A stretch of 64,000 nt of DNA from Sphingobium abikonense NBRC 16140 (GCF_001598335.1 NZ_BCYT01000002.1:186001-250000), one strand, 5' to 3'. Positions 46,921-57,806 are shown, counted from the first letter of the stretch. Notes: generated by a model from the sequence alone, not told the origin. Made by a program: numbers and translations.

Positions 46921-48705
46921 ATGCATGCCTATCGCACCCACACCTGCGGCGCCCTGACCATCGCCGATGCCGGCAATGAGGTCCGCGTGTCGGGCTGGGT
47001 GCATCGCAAGCGCGACCATGGCGATCTGGTCTTCATCGACCTGCGCGATCATTATGGCATGGTGCAGATCGTGACCGAAGTGGACGGTCCGGTGTTCCAG
47101 GTGATCGAGGGGCTGCGCGCCGAAAGCGTCGTCACCGTGACCGGCAAGGTCGTTGCCCGCGCGAAGGAAGCAGTGAACCCCAACCTGCCGACCGGCGAGA
47201 TCGAGATACGCGCGCTGGACGCGGCCGTCCTGTCCGCTGCCGCCGACCTGCCGCTGCCGGTTGCGGGCGAACAGGATTATCCCGAGGATATTCGCCTGCG
47301 CTACCGCTTCCTCGACCTGCGGCGCGAGACGCTGCATGCCAATATCGTCAAGCGCACCAAGATCATTTCCGACATGCGCCGCCGGATGGAAGGCGCGGGC
47401 TTCACCGAATATTCGACGCCGATCCTGACCGCCTCCTCGCCCGAGGGCGCGCGCGACTTTCTGGTGCCCAGCCGCATCCATCCCGGCAAATTCTACGCCC
47501 TGCCGCAGGCGCCCCAGCAATATAAGCAGCTGCTGATGGTCGCTGGCTTCGACCGCTATTTCCAGATCGCGCCCTGCTTCCGCGACGAAGACCCGCGCGC
47601 CGATCGCCTGCCCGGCGAATTCTATCAGCTCGACCTTGAAATGAGCTTCGTCCGCCAAGAAGACGTCTGGAACACGATGGAGCCGGTGATCGCGCAGGTG
47701 TTCGAAGCCTTTGCGGACGGCAAGCCCGTGACCCCGGCGGGCAGCTTCCCGCGCATCCCGCACGCCGAGGCGATGCTGAAATATGGCAGCGACAAGCCGG
47801 ACCTGCGCAACCCCATCATCATCCAGGACGTGACCGATCATTTCGTCGGGTCAGGCTTTGGCATCTTCGCCAGCCTCGTCGATGGCGGCGCGCGCATCCG
47901 CGCCATTCCTGCACCGGGCGCAGGCGCGGGCAGCCGCAAATTCTTTGATGACATGAACGTCTGGGCGCGCGGCGAAGGCTATTCGGGCCTTGGCTATATC
48001 AACATCAAGGATGGCGTCCCCGGCGGCCCGATCGCCAAGAATCATGGGCCCGAAGCGACCGCGAAGCTAATCGCGGCGCTGGGCCTTGGCCCCAATGACG
48101 GCGTCTTCTTCGCCGCCGGCAAGGAAAGCCAGGCCGCCAAGCTCGCCGGACTCGCCCGCATCCGCGTTGGCGAGAGCCTAGACCTCATCGACAAGGACCG
48201 GTTCGAACTCTGCTGGATCGTCGATTTCCCCTTCTACGAATATGACGAGGAGACGAAGTCGATCGATTTCGCGCACAACCCCTTCTCGATGCCGCAGGGC
48301 GGGCTGGAGGCGCTGGAAAGCCAGGACCCGCTCACCATCAATGCCTATCAATATGACATGGTGTGCAACGGCTATGAGATCGCGTCGGGCTCGATCCGTA
48401 ACCAGTCGCCCGACCTGATGGTCAAGGCCTTCGAACTGGTCGGCCTCAGCAAGGCGGACGTGGAGGAGCGCTTCGGCGGCCTCTATCGCGCCTTCCAATA
48501 TGGCGCGCCGCCCCATGGCGGCATGGCGGCCGGTGTCGACCGCATCGTCATGCTGCTGTGCGGCGCACAGAATCTGCGCGAGATCACGCTGTTCCCGATG
48601 AACCAGCGCGCCGAAGACTTGCTGATGGGCGCACCCAGCGCGGCCGAGTTCAAGCAACTGCGCGAACTCCACGTCCGCGTGGTGGAGCCGCAGGCGAAGA
48701 ATTAG
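46921..48705 (+). CDS. aspS: Aspartyl-tRNA synthetase
   Basis: Charges tRNA-Asp (and probably tRNA-Asn, if the enzyme is nondiscriminating). ATG 46921 opens [13 protein letters not shown] and gives 594 residues, the size of bacterial-type AspRS with GAD insertion. OB-fold anticodon domain: [26 protein letters not shown]. Class II motifs: motif 2 [10 protein letters not shown] near 220 and motif 3 [14 protein letters not shown] near 535. The long open frame reaching back to 45424 is unlikely. Confidence 0.97.
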   Translation: MHAYRTHTCGALTIADAGNEVRVSGWVHRKRDHGDLVFIDLRDHYGMVQIVTEVDGPVFQVIEGLRAESVVTVTGKVVARAKEAVNPNLPTGEIEIRALDAAVLSAAADLPLPVAGEQDYPEDIRLRYRFLDLRRETLHANIVKRTKIISDMRRRMEGAGFTEYSTPILTASSPEGARDFLVPSRIHPGKFYALPQAPQQYKQLLMVAGFDRYFQIAPCFRDEDPRADRLPGEFYQLDLEMSFVRQEDVWNTMEPVIAQVFEAFADGKPVTPAGSFPRIPHAEAMLKYGSDKPDLRNPIIIQDVTDHFVGSGFGIFASLVDGGARIRAIPAPGAGAGSRKFFDDMNVWARGEGYSGLGYINIKDGVPGGPIAKNHGPEATAKLIAALGLGPNDGVFFAAGKESQAAKLAGLARIRVGESLDLIDKDRFELCWIVDFPFYEYDEETKSIDFAHNPFSMPQGGLEALESQDPLTINAYQYDMVCNGYEIASGSIRNQSPDLMVKAFELVGLSKADVEERFGGLYRAFQYGAPPHGGMAAGVDRIVMLLCGAQNLREITLFPMNQRAEDLLMGAPSAAEFKQLRELHVRVVEPQAKN

Positions 48706-48712
48706 GTCGGCC

Positions 48713-48826
48713 CCGTTCGCCCTGAGTAGCCCCTGAGCTTGCCGAAGGGGTGTATCGAAGGGCATGGTGCGCCCAGTGCTTCGATACGGGCCTTCGACAT
48801 GCTCAGACCCTACTCAGCACGAACGG
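48713..48826. repeat. REP-like inverted repeat between aspS and ppk2
   Basis: A left arm (48713-48762, beginning CCGTTCGCCCTGAGTAG) and a right arm (48776-48826, ending CTACTCAGCACGAACGG on the plus strand) are imperfect reverse complements over about 50 nt, with shared CTGAG, GAAGG and GTATCGAAG segments. Sequences of this kind are common as intergenic repeats in sphingomonad genomes. As RNA it would form a long hairpin that could end aspS transcription or protect the mRNA. Confidence 0.75.
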
Positions 48827-48840
48827 ATGTTGAGAGGGAT

Positions 48841-49629
48841 ATGCGCATGACCATCGACCTGTCCGACCACGAAAAGGGCAAGAAATATAAGGGCGACTAT
48901 GACGCCGATCTGGCCGCGCTTCAGGAGCGACTGGCCAAGATTCAGGTCGCGCATATCGTCCACGATCGGCGCAGCGTCATCCTGCTGGAAGGATGGGACG
49001 CGGCGGGCAAGGGCGGCATCATCAAGCGGATGACCGCCGACTGGGACCCGCGCTATTATCAGGTGCATCCGATCGCCGCGCCGACGGAGGTGGAGCGCGA
49101 CCATCATTTCCTCTGGCGTTTCTGGACGCGCCTGCCCGCGGGCCGCAACATCGCGATCTTCGACCGCAGCTGGTATGGCCGCGTGCTGGTCGAGCGGGTC
49201 GAAGGCTATTGCGACAAGGCAGACTGGAAGCGCGCCTATGACGAGATCAACGCCTTCGAACGGCAGCAGATCGACGCGGGCGCCAACCTCGTCAAACTGT
49301 TCGTCCACATTACCCAGGAAACGCAGGACGAACAACTCGCCCAGCGTCTCGACACGCCGTGGAAGCGGTGGAAGACGGGTGCCGACGATTATCGCAATCG
49401 GGCGCGGCGCGACGATTATCTGAACGCGATGCACGACATGTTCGGCAAGACGGACCGGAAAGATGCGCCCTGGCATGTCATCGACAATAACCACCGAAAG
49501 GCCGGACGCATCGCGGCGCTCACCTATGTCGCCGATCGCCTTGAAAAGCTGGTGCCGATGGACTTCCCCGACGCCGATCCTGCCGTGGTCGAACTTGCGC
49601 GCGAGGCGTTCGGCTACCGGAAGACATGA
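48841..49629 (+). CDS. ppk2: Polyphosphate kinase 2 family protein
   Basis: A PPK2-type kinase that moves phosphate between polyphosphate and nucleotides. From ATG 48841 it has 262 residues: Walker A GWDAAGKGGI (residues 51-60), the Walker B region IFDRSWYGRVLVERVEG, and the lid RAYDEINAFERQQIDAG. I cannot assign it to a PPK2 class by eye, so nucleotide preference (GDP, ADP or AMP) is not decided. It starts 14 nt after the inverted repeat. Confidence 0.92.
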   Translation: MRMTIDLSDHEKGKKYKGDYDADLAALQERLAKIQVAHIVHDRRSVILLEGWDAAGKGGIIKRMTADWDPRYYQVHPIAAPTEVERDHHFLWRFWTRLPAGRNIAIFDRSWYGRVLVERVEGYCDKADWKRAYDEINAFERQQIDAGANLVKLFVHITQETQDEQLAQRLDTPWKRWKTGADDYRNRARRDDYLNAMHDMFGKTDRKDAPWHVIDNNHRKAGRIAALTYVADRLEKLVPMDFPDADPAVVELAREAFGYRKT

Positions 49630-49706
49630 CAGGAAAAGACTTAGAAAACAATTGCTTGTAATATAAATGTAACTTTAGCCTAACTGCGCTTTTACGATTG
49701 CGGTCT

Positions 49707-51047
49707 ATGGTGTCGGGCATGACCGTTGCCGTGCTGCCCTTTTCCTCGCCCTCTCCGGCATCCTTGCTGGCTCCAGTCGACATCCACTTGGCGGCGAGCG
49801 GGCCGTCGGTGCGCCTGGACTGTCCCCTGAGCGAGGCGGTGGATCATTTCCAGCGGGATTCCGCGCTTCGGCTCCTGCCGGTGCTCGACATGGCCGATCG
49901 ACCCGTTGGCGCGATTTATGAGCGCGACATGCGCCGCATCCTCTTCAATCCCTTCGGCCATGCCCTGCTCCGCAATCCCAGCTTCGGCGGCTGCCTGAAT
50001 GACCATGTCCGTCCCTGCGCGAGCGCGGATCGGGCGACGGACGTGGAAACGCTCGTCGATCTTTTCGCCGCGCAGGGGGAGGGATGCGAAGGATTGATCG
50101 TTACCGATGGCGGGGTATTTGCCGGAGTGCTCGGCGGGTCGCTGCTGCTGCGGCTGACGGCGCAGCGTGATGCGCGCGTCGCCGTCGCGCGAGCGGAACG
50201 CATTGAAAAAATCGCGCAGGAAAGCGCCGATTTCCGGACCGATGTCGAACGATTGATCGCGGATCTGGTTATCATGGCCGATCAGTTGGCGACTCTCGCT
50301 GGTGAGGCGACAGAGCGGGCGGCGCTGGATGATGCCGACGCGGCCGCGATGGCGGTGGCGGCTGTTCAGACCGCCGACCGGCTGGCGGGCATCTCGACGG
50401 GGGGCGCGGACCTTGGCGCAATATTCGCTGCGATGGAGGCCGAAACGCGCGACGCTGGAGAGGCGATAAGGGACGCGGTGGCGCGCAGCCGTTCTGGAGC
50501 CGCTCGAAGCGAGGCGTTGGCGCAGGAGGCCGAGGATATCGGCACCGTGGTCGCCATGATCGACACGATCGCGCGGGCCACCAGCATGCTGGCGCTCAAT
50601 GCCAGTATAGAGGCGGCGCGCGCCGGCGCTGCCGGGGAGGGCTTTGCTGTCGTGGCCAGAGAGGTGCAGTCCCTTGCCGCCCAAACGCGCGATGCGGCCG
50701 GGCAGATTTCGGGGAAGATCGACCATTTTCGCGGTGCGATCAGGGAGGTCGCCGCCGGCCACGTTCATATGGACACCGCCATGGCGCGCGTGAAACATCT
50801 TTCAGCGGCAGTCTTCGATGCGGTGGCCCGGCAGAGCGCCTTCAGCCTGACCATTTCTGAAAGCGTCGCCGAAGCCGCGCTGTCGAGCGACCATATCCGC
50901 ACAGGCGCACGGCAGATCAGCGACAATGCGTCGGGCCGGGCACAGGCGGCGCGCCTGATGCGCGATGTCGCCGGGCGGCTTGCGGAGGAGGCGCATCGGC
51001 TGGAGGACCGGGCGGGCGGGTTCATCACCGCGATCCGGGCGGCCTGA
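49707..51047 (+). CDS. Soluble methyl-accepting protein with CBS-like N-terminus
   Basis: A signalling protein of about 446 residues with no membrane segment. The N-terminal 150 residues resemble a CBS-domain pair: [59 protein letters not shown]..., then [27 protein letters not shown]. Such domains precede GGDEF/EAL modules elsewhere. The C-terminal half is the coiled-coil methyl-accepting region with tip [33 protein letters not shown]. No che genes are near. The start (49707, 49719 or a TTG at 49698) is uncertain. Confidence 0.8.
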   Translation: MVSGMTVAVLPFSSPSPASLLAPVDIHLAASGPSVRLDCPLSEAVDHFQRDSALRLLPVLDMADRPVGAIYERDMRRILFNPFGHALLRNPSFGGCLNDHVRPCASADRATDVETLVDLFAAQGEGCEGLIVTDGGVFAGVLGGSLLLRLTAQRDARVAVARAERIEKIAQESADFRTDVERLIADLVIMADQLATLAGEATERAALDDADAAAMAVAAVQTADRLAGISTGGADLGAIFAAMEAETRDAGEAIRDAVARSRSGAARSEALAQEAEDIGTVVAMIDTIARATSMLALNASIEAARAGAAGEGFAVVAREVQSLAAQTRDAAGQISGKIDHFRGAIREVAAGHVHMDTAMARVKHLSAAVFDAVARQSAFSLTISESVAEAALSSDHIRTGARQISDNASGRAQAARLMRDVAGRLAEEAHRLEDRAGGFITAIRAA

Positions 51048-51118
51048 TCGCGACCCACTGGCGCGATCTAGCGAAACCGCTACTCTGCGTCTCCCATAGA
51101 AAAAAGGAGAGGCATGTC

Positions 51119-51304
51119 ATGCTCGTCATGTTCGTCGGTACAGACCGCACGCAGACCGCGGTCAATCCCGCGCAGGTCACATTCGTCACCCAGGTCAGCG
51201 ACGGCACCCGCATCCGCTTTGGCGAGGGGCGCAGCGTTACCGTGACGGAACCGATCGCCGCGGTGCTCGACAGCCTGAACCAGGCGTTGCGACCGCACGA
51301 CTAG
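51119..51304 (+). CDS. Small hypothetical protein
   Basis: A 61-residue protein MLVMFVGTDRTQTAVNPAQVTFVTQV..., with a good ribosome binding site (AAAGGAGAGG, ending 51112). It is beta-rich and without Cys or signal sequence. The layout (leading I/V-rich strand, NP, VTF, then TVTEPIAAVLDSL) faintly recalls FlbD-like small proteins, but I would not name it. It lies between a chemoreceptor-like gene and tamB. Confidence 0.6.
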   Translation: MLVMFVGTDRTQTAVNPAQVTFVTQVSDGTRIRFGEGRSVTVTEPIAAVLDSLNQALRPHD

Positions 51305-51337
51305 CGAAGGGGAGGGAGGGGCGCTGCCCGCCCTCCC

Positions 51338-54300
51338 TCAATAATCCTTCGAGTAGCGCAGGTTCGCGGATGACCCTGCGTTGGTGCCCGTCTTCGACAG
51401 CAGGCTCAGCGTCTTGGACAGAGCGATTTCCAGTTGGGTCGCGGTGAAGCCCTTGGAGTCAGTAATGACCTCCACATAGATATTGTTGGAGATATGCTGG
51501 CCAACCGCCAGACTGGTGCCGCGCCCCGTCGCCTCATCTCCGCCCACGATGCCAATCCGGTCGAGGCCGGTCGCGCCCTGCAGCTTGCCCATCGGGTTGA
51601 GGCCACCGCTGCCACCCCGCAAGCCGTTCAGAGCCGCCGCCAGTTGCACCGCCTGGATTGGTGACAGATTGGCGACATTGTCGCCAAAGAGGATGCGAGA
51701 CAGGATTTCGTCCTGCGGCAACGTCGGCGTGGAAATGAAGCTGATATCGGGCTGCTGCGCGCTGCCCGTGACGCGGATGCCCGCCGTCACCGTATCAATC
51801 CGCGTTTCAGCAGTGATTTGGAGCGTTGGGTTCGTCATCGGGCCATTGAAGCTGATCAGGCCCTGTTCCAATTCGAACTGATGGCCCGAGAAGCTGTAGC
51901 GGCCGCGGATCACCTCGACCTGGCCGACGACGCGCGGATTGGTCGCCGTTCCGGTGACGCGCATGTTCGTCTTCCATTCGGAATCCAGTCCCATGCCGGT
52001 CACGTAGATTTCGTTGTCGGCCCGGACGCGAATGTCCAGCTTCCACGGTTTGGGGGCAGCGGCCGCCTTGCGATCGGCCAGGCGCTGGTCGAGGAGATCA
52101 GTCCCTTCGCCCTTGCGCCGCACACCCGTCAGCTGGCGGATTTCCGTGCCACCCTGCCAGGCGACGCGGTAGCGCGTTTCGGGCAGGCGCAGGTCGCCCT
52201 TGATCAGGCCGCCATTGGCCGCGCTGTTTGTGATGTTGAGCGTTCCGCTGACGACGCTGGCGATCGCCTCGCTGCGCGCCAGACGGGCGCGGTCCAGCTT
52301 GATCGCGATGTTCATCGGGAAACCGCTGTCCGCCGCCAGCCCAACATCGCCGCTCGCCTGCACCGTGCCATCGCCAGCGCGCCCGGAAAAGTCACGAATT
52401 TCCAGATGATCGTTCGTGAAGCGGCCATCGAGCCGCATCTGCGTCACGCGGGTGCCGAAGCTCTCATTCTCGTACGTCAGGCTGTTGGCGCGCACCACGC
52501 CATTGAGTCGCGGGTCGCTCAGGCGGCCGTTGAAATCGGCCGCGACGGCCAAGCCACCGGTCAACTGCTGATCGGCCAGACCCGCAAAGGAAAACAGCAC
52601 ATCGGCCGGACCCGAATAGCGAATGCCTCCGCCCAACGGCGCATTCTGCAACTGCTCCGTCCAGGATGCGCCGGCCCCCGGAGGCGCCAGCGTGGCCACG
52701 AAGCGACCAAGAGTCGTGCCGCCGCGACGGATGAGGCCGCGCATATCGCCGCCTGCCGATGACAGCTTGCCTTCGACGTTCATCGATACCGGGTCCGACA
52801 CCGCGGTCAGGCTGGACCGGCGGAAATCGTTGATGGCCAGCCGCGTGGTCGCGGTCGGGAAGGCATTGCCGGTCTGGCTGTAATCCAGAGTGCCGGTGGC
52901 GCGCCCGCTGATGCCCAGGCCAGGTGCAGCCATATTGGCGATGGCGAGGTCGAAATCCTTGAAGCGCGCCTGCATCGCGGTAGTGCCGCCGAACCGGCCG
53001 GCAAGGTCAACCTTTCCCTGCGGCAGCACCAGCGTGACCGGCTCCAGCCTATATCCGCCGCTTTCCGACCGGATGATCGCCGGTTGTGCCAGGCGGAAAT
53101 CAATATTGGCGGCCTTCCCCTGGAGGGCGACGGCATAAAGATCAGGGCGCAGCGCCACGTTGACCGCGACCGAGAAGGGGACGCCGCTGGAGCCATCGGC
53201 GACCAGCTGCGCCTTGCCGCGTCCACCCTGATAATCGAGCTTGGCGCGGGCCTTGCGCACGACATAGTCGCCATAGGCGGCATTGCCGATCTGCGCGTCG
53301 GCGCGGATCTGCGGCTGGTCGGCGAGCAGGACCGAGGCATTAACGATGGCGCGGCCGATGATGATGTCGGCCTCACCGGGCAATTTGGCGTTGGTCGCGT
53401 TGGCGTTCACGTCCACGCCCTGCACCTTGCCGACCGCTGCCAGACGAACGGCGCCAGTGATGCCGGACCCGTTCATGTCGAGCCGTCCGGTAAAAGGTCC
53501 GGCCGCACTTTGCTGGATGCGACCGTTCATATCGACCCCGGCGAAGCGGGCGCGGGTGACGTCGATGGTCAGCGGGCCCTGCGCCGTGCGGATAAGGACA
53601 TTGGCGAAGAAGGGACCATAGGGGGATCCGCCGGTCGCCTCCAGCCGGTAGCCGGCAGCTTCGCCGTTCAGCTTCGCCACCACATCGGTCAATTGCACGC
53701 CGACATTGGGGCGCGCGGCGCGCAGCACCGCCTGCGGCCGGTCCACCGTCCCGCGCACGGTCAGCGCCAACGGGCCATATTGCTTTGAGGAAGCGGTGGC
53801 ATCGAAGGCGATCTGCCCATCGGTGTCATAGCTGCCGGAGCCGGACTGGATGGTGAAATTGGGCGCCGCACCCTTAAGGCCAGCCAAAGTGAACTTGCCC
53901 TCGGGCGTCATGCCGATCCGCCCTGACACCACGGCATTGCCACCCAGAAAATCCCGGACCGATGCGTTGTCCCAGTGCGCCGTGCGCACGCCGAACCGGC
54001 CGGACAGGCCAAAGCCGCCCTTGGGTCCTGGCACCAGTTCGACATCGGTGTTCAAATTGACGATGCCAACGCCATCGATCCGATAGTCATTGACGCGGCC
54101 TTTGAGGCCGCCGCGATAAATGGCGTTGTCCAGGTCGGCGAGCACGATCGCCGTTGCGTCGACCTTGTCACTGTCGATCTTGAGATTGTCGCTGATCAGC
54201 TTGCCTGCGGCATAGGCGAAATCGCCCTTGACCCGCAGATTCTGAAGCAGGCCGCCGGCGGCGGCGTTGAGGCCGGTCACGCGACTTGCGGTGGCGTTCA

Positions 54301-55570
54301 CGGGAATGCGGATGCGATCGGCGTCGATCACCGCGCGGCCGCTGGCCTTCAAATTCTCGATACCGGTCGCGTCGAAGGCAATGCTCCTGGCGGTGATGTC
54401 ATAGTCGATGAACGGCGTCGCCATCGGCCCATCCAGGACGATGGATGCGCGCACGTCCCGCCCCTTGACCTTTTCCATGATCGCACCGGGCGTCAGCAGC
54501 GCGGCATTGATCCGAAGCTCGCCGAATTTACTTTGGGCAAGGTCGACCAGACCTTGAATATCGGCGGTCATGGCCGATGACCGCACCGATCCCTTGAGAT
54601 TGACCTTGCGCTCATCAAGACCCGCGAACAGGTCCACGTCCAGCTGCGGCGCGGTCAGCCGATCGACAGTGCCGGCAAAGACCAGTCCGGGGCGCAGCGG
54701 GCCCCTGGCGGTGAAATTGCCCTCACGCGCCGCCAGCGCGATGTTCGCCAGTTCACCCTTGGGCGACGTCGCGACGATCCGCCCGTCCCACGCCTGCCAG
54801 CTACCCTTACCGTCCAGCGTGGCGGTCATGCCATCGGTCAGGCCGGACATGGCGGCGATGACGCCGCCTCTGGGCGCGGTCAGCGTGCCGCTCATGGCCA
54901 GGCGGTTTTGGTCGGGCACGGCGTCCAGCTTCGCCTGCAAACGGTCGCCGCTGTCGACCAGTGCGCTGGCCTCCAGCTGGGCACGGCCATCGGCGATATG
55001 GGTGACAGCGTCGATCGCGATTTCCCGCTTTTGGCCGATCACCGGCTTGGCGAGCACGAACTTGTCGATCTTCAGCCTGTCCACGTCGATGTCGAGGTCA
55101 GGCAGGATCGGCGCGTTGGGATCGCTTTCGGTGACGTTGAATTGCGGGCTGCGCGCCAGCACGACCAAGGGGGTTTCCAGCAGGCTGACGGAAATATGAT
55201 TATTGACGTAGCGAAAGGGCTTCCACACGACATGGACGCGCGGGGACGCGGCAAATACGCCCTTGGGATCGCGCAGGATAAGGTCATGGATGACCATGTC
55301 GCTGTAGATCGACCCGTCGATCCGGCCGACCTCAATCTGCATGCCCGATTCAAGCTGAAGCGCCGCAATCTGCTTGATCAGGAATTTCTTTCCAGGCTGG
55401 GTGTTGAGCCCGAGCAGCAGGACGCCGACCAGCAGGATGAAACCGACCAGCATGCCAGCAACGCCAATGGCGATCTTTTGCCACAGCGGCCGCTTTTCGC
55501 GCACGACGATGGTTTCCGCAGGCGTCTCAGCCACTTCCGGAGCGAGAGGAGGGGTGTCGTCCTGTGCCAT
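51338..55570 (-). CDS. tamB: Translocation and assembly module protein TamB
   Basis: TamB is a very long inner-membrane-anchored periplasmic protein that acts with TamA in outer-membrane biogenesis, probably lipid transport. At 1410 residues it has an N-terminal membrane segment (about residues 30-52) and the long repetitive beta-rich body typical of AsmA-like proteins. The conserved DUF490 end is present: GEVEVIRGRYSFSGHQFELEQGLISFNGP, later LSRILFGDNVANLSPIQAVQLAAALNGL and the terminal LRYSKDY. It starts inside the tamA stop (TGATG). Confidence 0.93.
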   Translation of the reverse strand: MAQDDTPPLAPEVAETPAETIVVREKRPLWQKIAIGVAGMLVGFILLVGVLLLGLNTQPGKKFLIKQIAALQLESGMQIEVGRIDGSIYSDMVIHDLILRDPKGVFAASPRVHVVWKPFRYVNNHISVSLLETPLVVLARSPQFNVTESDPNAPILPDLDIDVDRLKIDKFVLAKPVIGQKREIAIDAVTHIADGRAQLEASALVDSGDRLQAKLDAVPDQNRLAMSGTLTAPRGGVIAAMSGLTDGMTATLDGKGSWQAWDGRIVATSPKGELANIALAAREGNFTARGPLRPGLVFAGTVDRLTAPQLDVDLFAGLDERKVNLKGSVRSSAMTADIQGLVDLAQSKFGELRINAALLTPGAIMEKVKGRDVRASIVLDGPMATPFIDYDITARSIAFDATGIENLKASGRAVIDADRIRIPVNATASRVTGLNAAAGGLLQNLRVKGDFAYAAGKLISDNLKIDSDKVDATAIVLADLDNAIYRGGLKGRVNDYRIDGVGIVNLNTDVELVPGPKGGFGLSGRFGVRTAHWDNASVRDFLGGNAVVSGRIGMTPEGKFTLAGLKGAAPNFTIQSGSGSYDTDGQIAFDATASSKQYGPLALTVRGTVDRPQAVLRAARPNVGVQLTDVVAKLNGEAAGYRLEATGGSPYGPFFANVLIRTAQGPLTIDVTRARFAGVDMNGRIQQSAAGPFTGRLDMNGSGITGAVRLAAVGKVQGVDVNANATNAKLPGEADIIIGRAIVNASVLLADQPQIRADAQIGNAAYGDYVVRKARAKLDYQGGRGKAQLVADGSSGVPFSVAVNVALRPDLYAVALQGKAANIDFRLAQPAIIRSESGGYRLEPVTLVLPQGKVDLAGRFGGTTAMQARFKDFDLAIANMAAPGLGISGRATGTLDYSQTGNAFPTATTRLAINDFRRSSLTAVSDPVSMNVEGKLSSAGGDMRGLIRRGGTTLGRFVATLAPPGAGASWTEQLQNAPLGGGIRYSGPADVLFSFAGLADQQLTGGLAVAADFNGRLSDPRLNGVVRANSLTYENESFGTRVTQMRLDGRFTNDHLEIRDFSGRAGDGTVQASGDVGLAADSGFPMNIAIKLDRARLARSEAIASVVSGTLNITNSAANGGLIKGDLRLPETRYRVAWQGGTEIRQLTGVRRKGEGTDLLDQRLADRKAAAAPKPWKLDIRVRADNEIYVTGMGLDSEWKTNMRVTGTATNPRVVGQVEVIRGRYSFSGHQFELEQGLISFNGPMTNPTLQITAETRIDTVTAGIRVTGSAQQPDISFISTPTLPQDEILSRILFGDNVANLSPIQAVQLAAALNGLRGGSGGLNPMGKLQGATGLDRIGIVGGDEATGRGTSLAVGQHISNNIYVEVITDSKGFTATQLEIALSKTLSLLSKTGTNAGSSANLRYSKDY

Positions 55571-57666
55571 CAGAAAGCCTGCCCAATGCCGATATAGATG
55601 GCGAATTTGGATTCACCCGGTTGCCGGTTGATCGGCATGGCGATGTCGGCACGGAACGGGCCGAAATTGGTATAGAAGCGCCCACCCACGCCGACGCCGT
55701 AACGCATATCGGAAAATTGGGGGATCGAGCTTTCATAGACTTGGCCAGCATCGACAAAGGCGACGACGCCATAATTGCCGAAGCGATAGCGCCCTTCGAC
55801 CGCGAATTCATTGACGGACCGCCCGCCGATCGGATCGTTGTTGACGTCCTTGGGCCCAAGTTCCTGATAGCCAAAGCCGCGGACCGATCCGCCGCCGCCG
55901 GCATAGACGCGCCGCGATGGCGCCACATCGTCGCGGTCGACGCCGCTGATCGTGCCCAGCCGCGTGCGCGCCGCGATGACCAGGCTGTCGGACACCGGAT
56001 AGTAGCCCGAAAGATCGAACGTGGCGCGCAGATAGGGCGAGAAATTGCCCTGTAATGACCCTTCCGGTTCGGCGCGCAGATTGGCGCGGAACCCCTTGGT
56101 CGGATTGAGCAGGTCATTGGACCGGTCATAGCCGATCTGGAGCGGCAGGCCGCCGATGAAATAGGTGCGCCGCGTCTTTTCCGCCGTGGTCGGGTCGATC
56201 ACGACCTGTTCGTTGGTCAGCAGGATTTCCGCGCCGTAGCTGTAAGTCCAGCGTTTCTGGAAGATCGGCGTCGATTGCCGCGCCCAGCCGATGTTGATGC
56301 CGGCGGTATAGGCTTCATAGGCATCATAATTCTGGTGATTGAGCGTGATGCCGGTCTGGAAGGTCTTGTCCCGCTTGCCGGCGTTGGAGCGGCGAAATGT
56401 CGCCGATGCGCCCTGTTCCTGCGTGCCGGCGATCGCCCCAAGAATGAGCGCGCCTTCGGGCGGAAACAGGTTGCGATGCGTCCAGGTGCCTTCAGCGCGA
56501 AAGCCCTGGCCCGTCCCGTAGCCCGCTTCACCGGCCAGCGTGCGCGGCGGGCCGGCATCCTGTTCGACATGCAGGTCGACATATTCGGTGCCGTCAGGCC
56601 CCGGTTCGCCCGTGCGGACGGGATCCACCGCCACGCTGGAGAATAATCCAGTCGCCACCAGCGCCTTGCGCAGGTCATCGACCTTGCGACTGTCATAGAG
56701 TTCGCCGGGCTTGTACCGCTTGATTACTTCCATATGATCCGCGCCGAACGCCTGATCCTCACCACTGGTGGTGATCTTGCGGAAACTGGCGCGCGGGCCG
56801 GTTTCCACCGGCAGCGTGTAGGCGCCCGTAACGGTCGCGGGATCAAGCAATATGTCGCGCTGCCCCACTTCGACGAAGGGATAGCCCTTTTCGGGCAGCT
56901 TGAGCGCGACATTGGCCTCCGCTCCCTCGACATTGGCGGCAATGATGTAATCGCCGGTTTTGAGCGGCAGGCTGTCACGCACCAGTCCGGGCGGCACCGT
57001 TGGCTTGGCGTTGATGACAATGTCGCCGATCTTGTAGCGCTTGCCCGGCGTCACCGACACGACGGCGGTCAATGCCCCATCGCTGCCCTGATCCAGGCTG
57101 GCGATCGCCGTCCCGTCATAATAGCCCTGAGAATAGAGCAGGCGCACGGCAAGATCCTGATCCGCTTCGGCGCGCTGCTGCACCATCGTTGCCGTATCGG
57201 CTTTCCCATCGCCATCGAACAGAGCCGACTCGGCGCGGAATTCGTCCTCCAGTCCGGTCTTCCCGAAGCCTTCGACCCGGGTCGCGTAGCGGACGTCGGG
57301 CAGTTCGGCATTGGGATCGTCCTGCGTCGCTTCATTGGCTGGAACCGTCACGCTACCCAGGGGAGGCAGGGGCTGCGCAAGTTCCTGTTCTTCCGCCGGG
57401 TCGACGGCAGGCGGCAGTTCCGCGGGCACGGCGGATTGAGCCGGCATCTGCTGGTCGATCCAACTGTCGATCGAAGGCAGGGGCGCATTGGGATCGCTGC
57501 CTTCGATCTTGGGCAAGCGCGCCTCGAACTGCGCATCGGGCAAAATGGGTTCTTCGGTGTCTGTTTGTGAGGCGGGGGCGGTCTGGGCAAGCAGGGGAAG
57601 GGGAGATGCGGTCAACAGCAGGAGGCCCAACATGCGCTGGACATGAAATGCCTGTCGTCTCGTCAT
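55570..57666 (-). CDS. tamA: Outer-membrane assembly protein TamA (BamA-like)
   Basis: A BamA/Omp85-type beta-barrel protein. ATG 57666 gives 698 residues with a signal peptide ending LLAQ. An acidic Pro-rich linker is followed by POTRA-like modules (GKRYKIGDIVINAKPTVPPGLVRDSLPLKTGDYI and SFRKITTSGEDQAFGADHMEVIKRYKPGELYD). The barrel ends FGPFRADIAMPINRQPGESKFAIYIGIGQAF with a terminal Phe, as expected for a Bam substrate. Located directly upstream of tamB with overlapping stop and start. Confidence 0.92.
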   Translation of the reverse strand: MTRRQAFHVQRMLGLLLLTASPLPLLAQTAPASQTDTEEPILPDAQFEARLPKIEGSDPNAPLPSIDSWIDQQMPAQSAVPAELPPAVDPAEEQELAQPLPPLGSVTVPANEATQDDPNAELPDVRYATRVEGFGKTGLEDEFRAESALFDGDGKADTATMVQQRAEADQDLAVRLLYSQGYYDGTAIASLDQGSDGALTAVVSVTPGKRYKIGDIVINAKPTVPPGLVRDSLPLKTGDYIIAANVEGAEANVALKLPEKGYPFVEVGQRDILLDPATVTGAYTLPVETGPRASFRKITTSGEDQAFGADHMEVIKRYKPGELYDSRKVDDLRKALVATGLFSSVAVDPVRTGEPGPDGTEYVDLHVEQDAGPPRTLAGEAGYGTGQGFRAEGTWTHRNLFPPEGALILGAIAGTQEQGASATFRRSNAGKRDKTFQTGITLNHQNYDAYEAYTAGINIGWARQSTPIFQKRWTYSYGAEILLTNEQVVIDPTTAEKTRRTYFIGGLPLQIGYDRSNDLLNPTKGFRANLRAEPEGSLQGNFSPYLRATFDLSGYYPVSDSLVIAARTRLGTISGVDRDDVAPSRRVYAGGGGSVRGFGYQELGPKDVNNDPIGGRSVNEFAVEGRYRFGNYGVVAFVDAGQVYESSIPQFSDMRYGVGVGGRFYTNFGPFRADIAMPINRQPGESKFAIYIGIGQAF

Positions 57667-57806
57667 TGTCGTGCGTCGCCCCTTTTGCGCCACGCCCGTT
57701 ATGACGTCCGGCAAAGATTACATACGCCCAACAGGTTGCAACGGTTCCGCCTGCGACATGATTCCCGCCACTTTCCATGGGGCTTGCGGGCGGCTACAGG
57801 CTTTTC

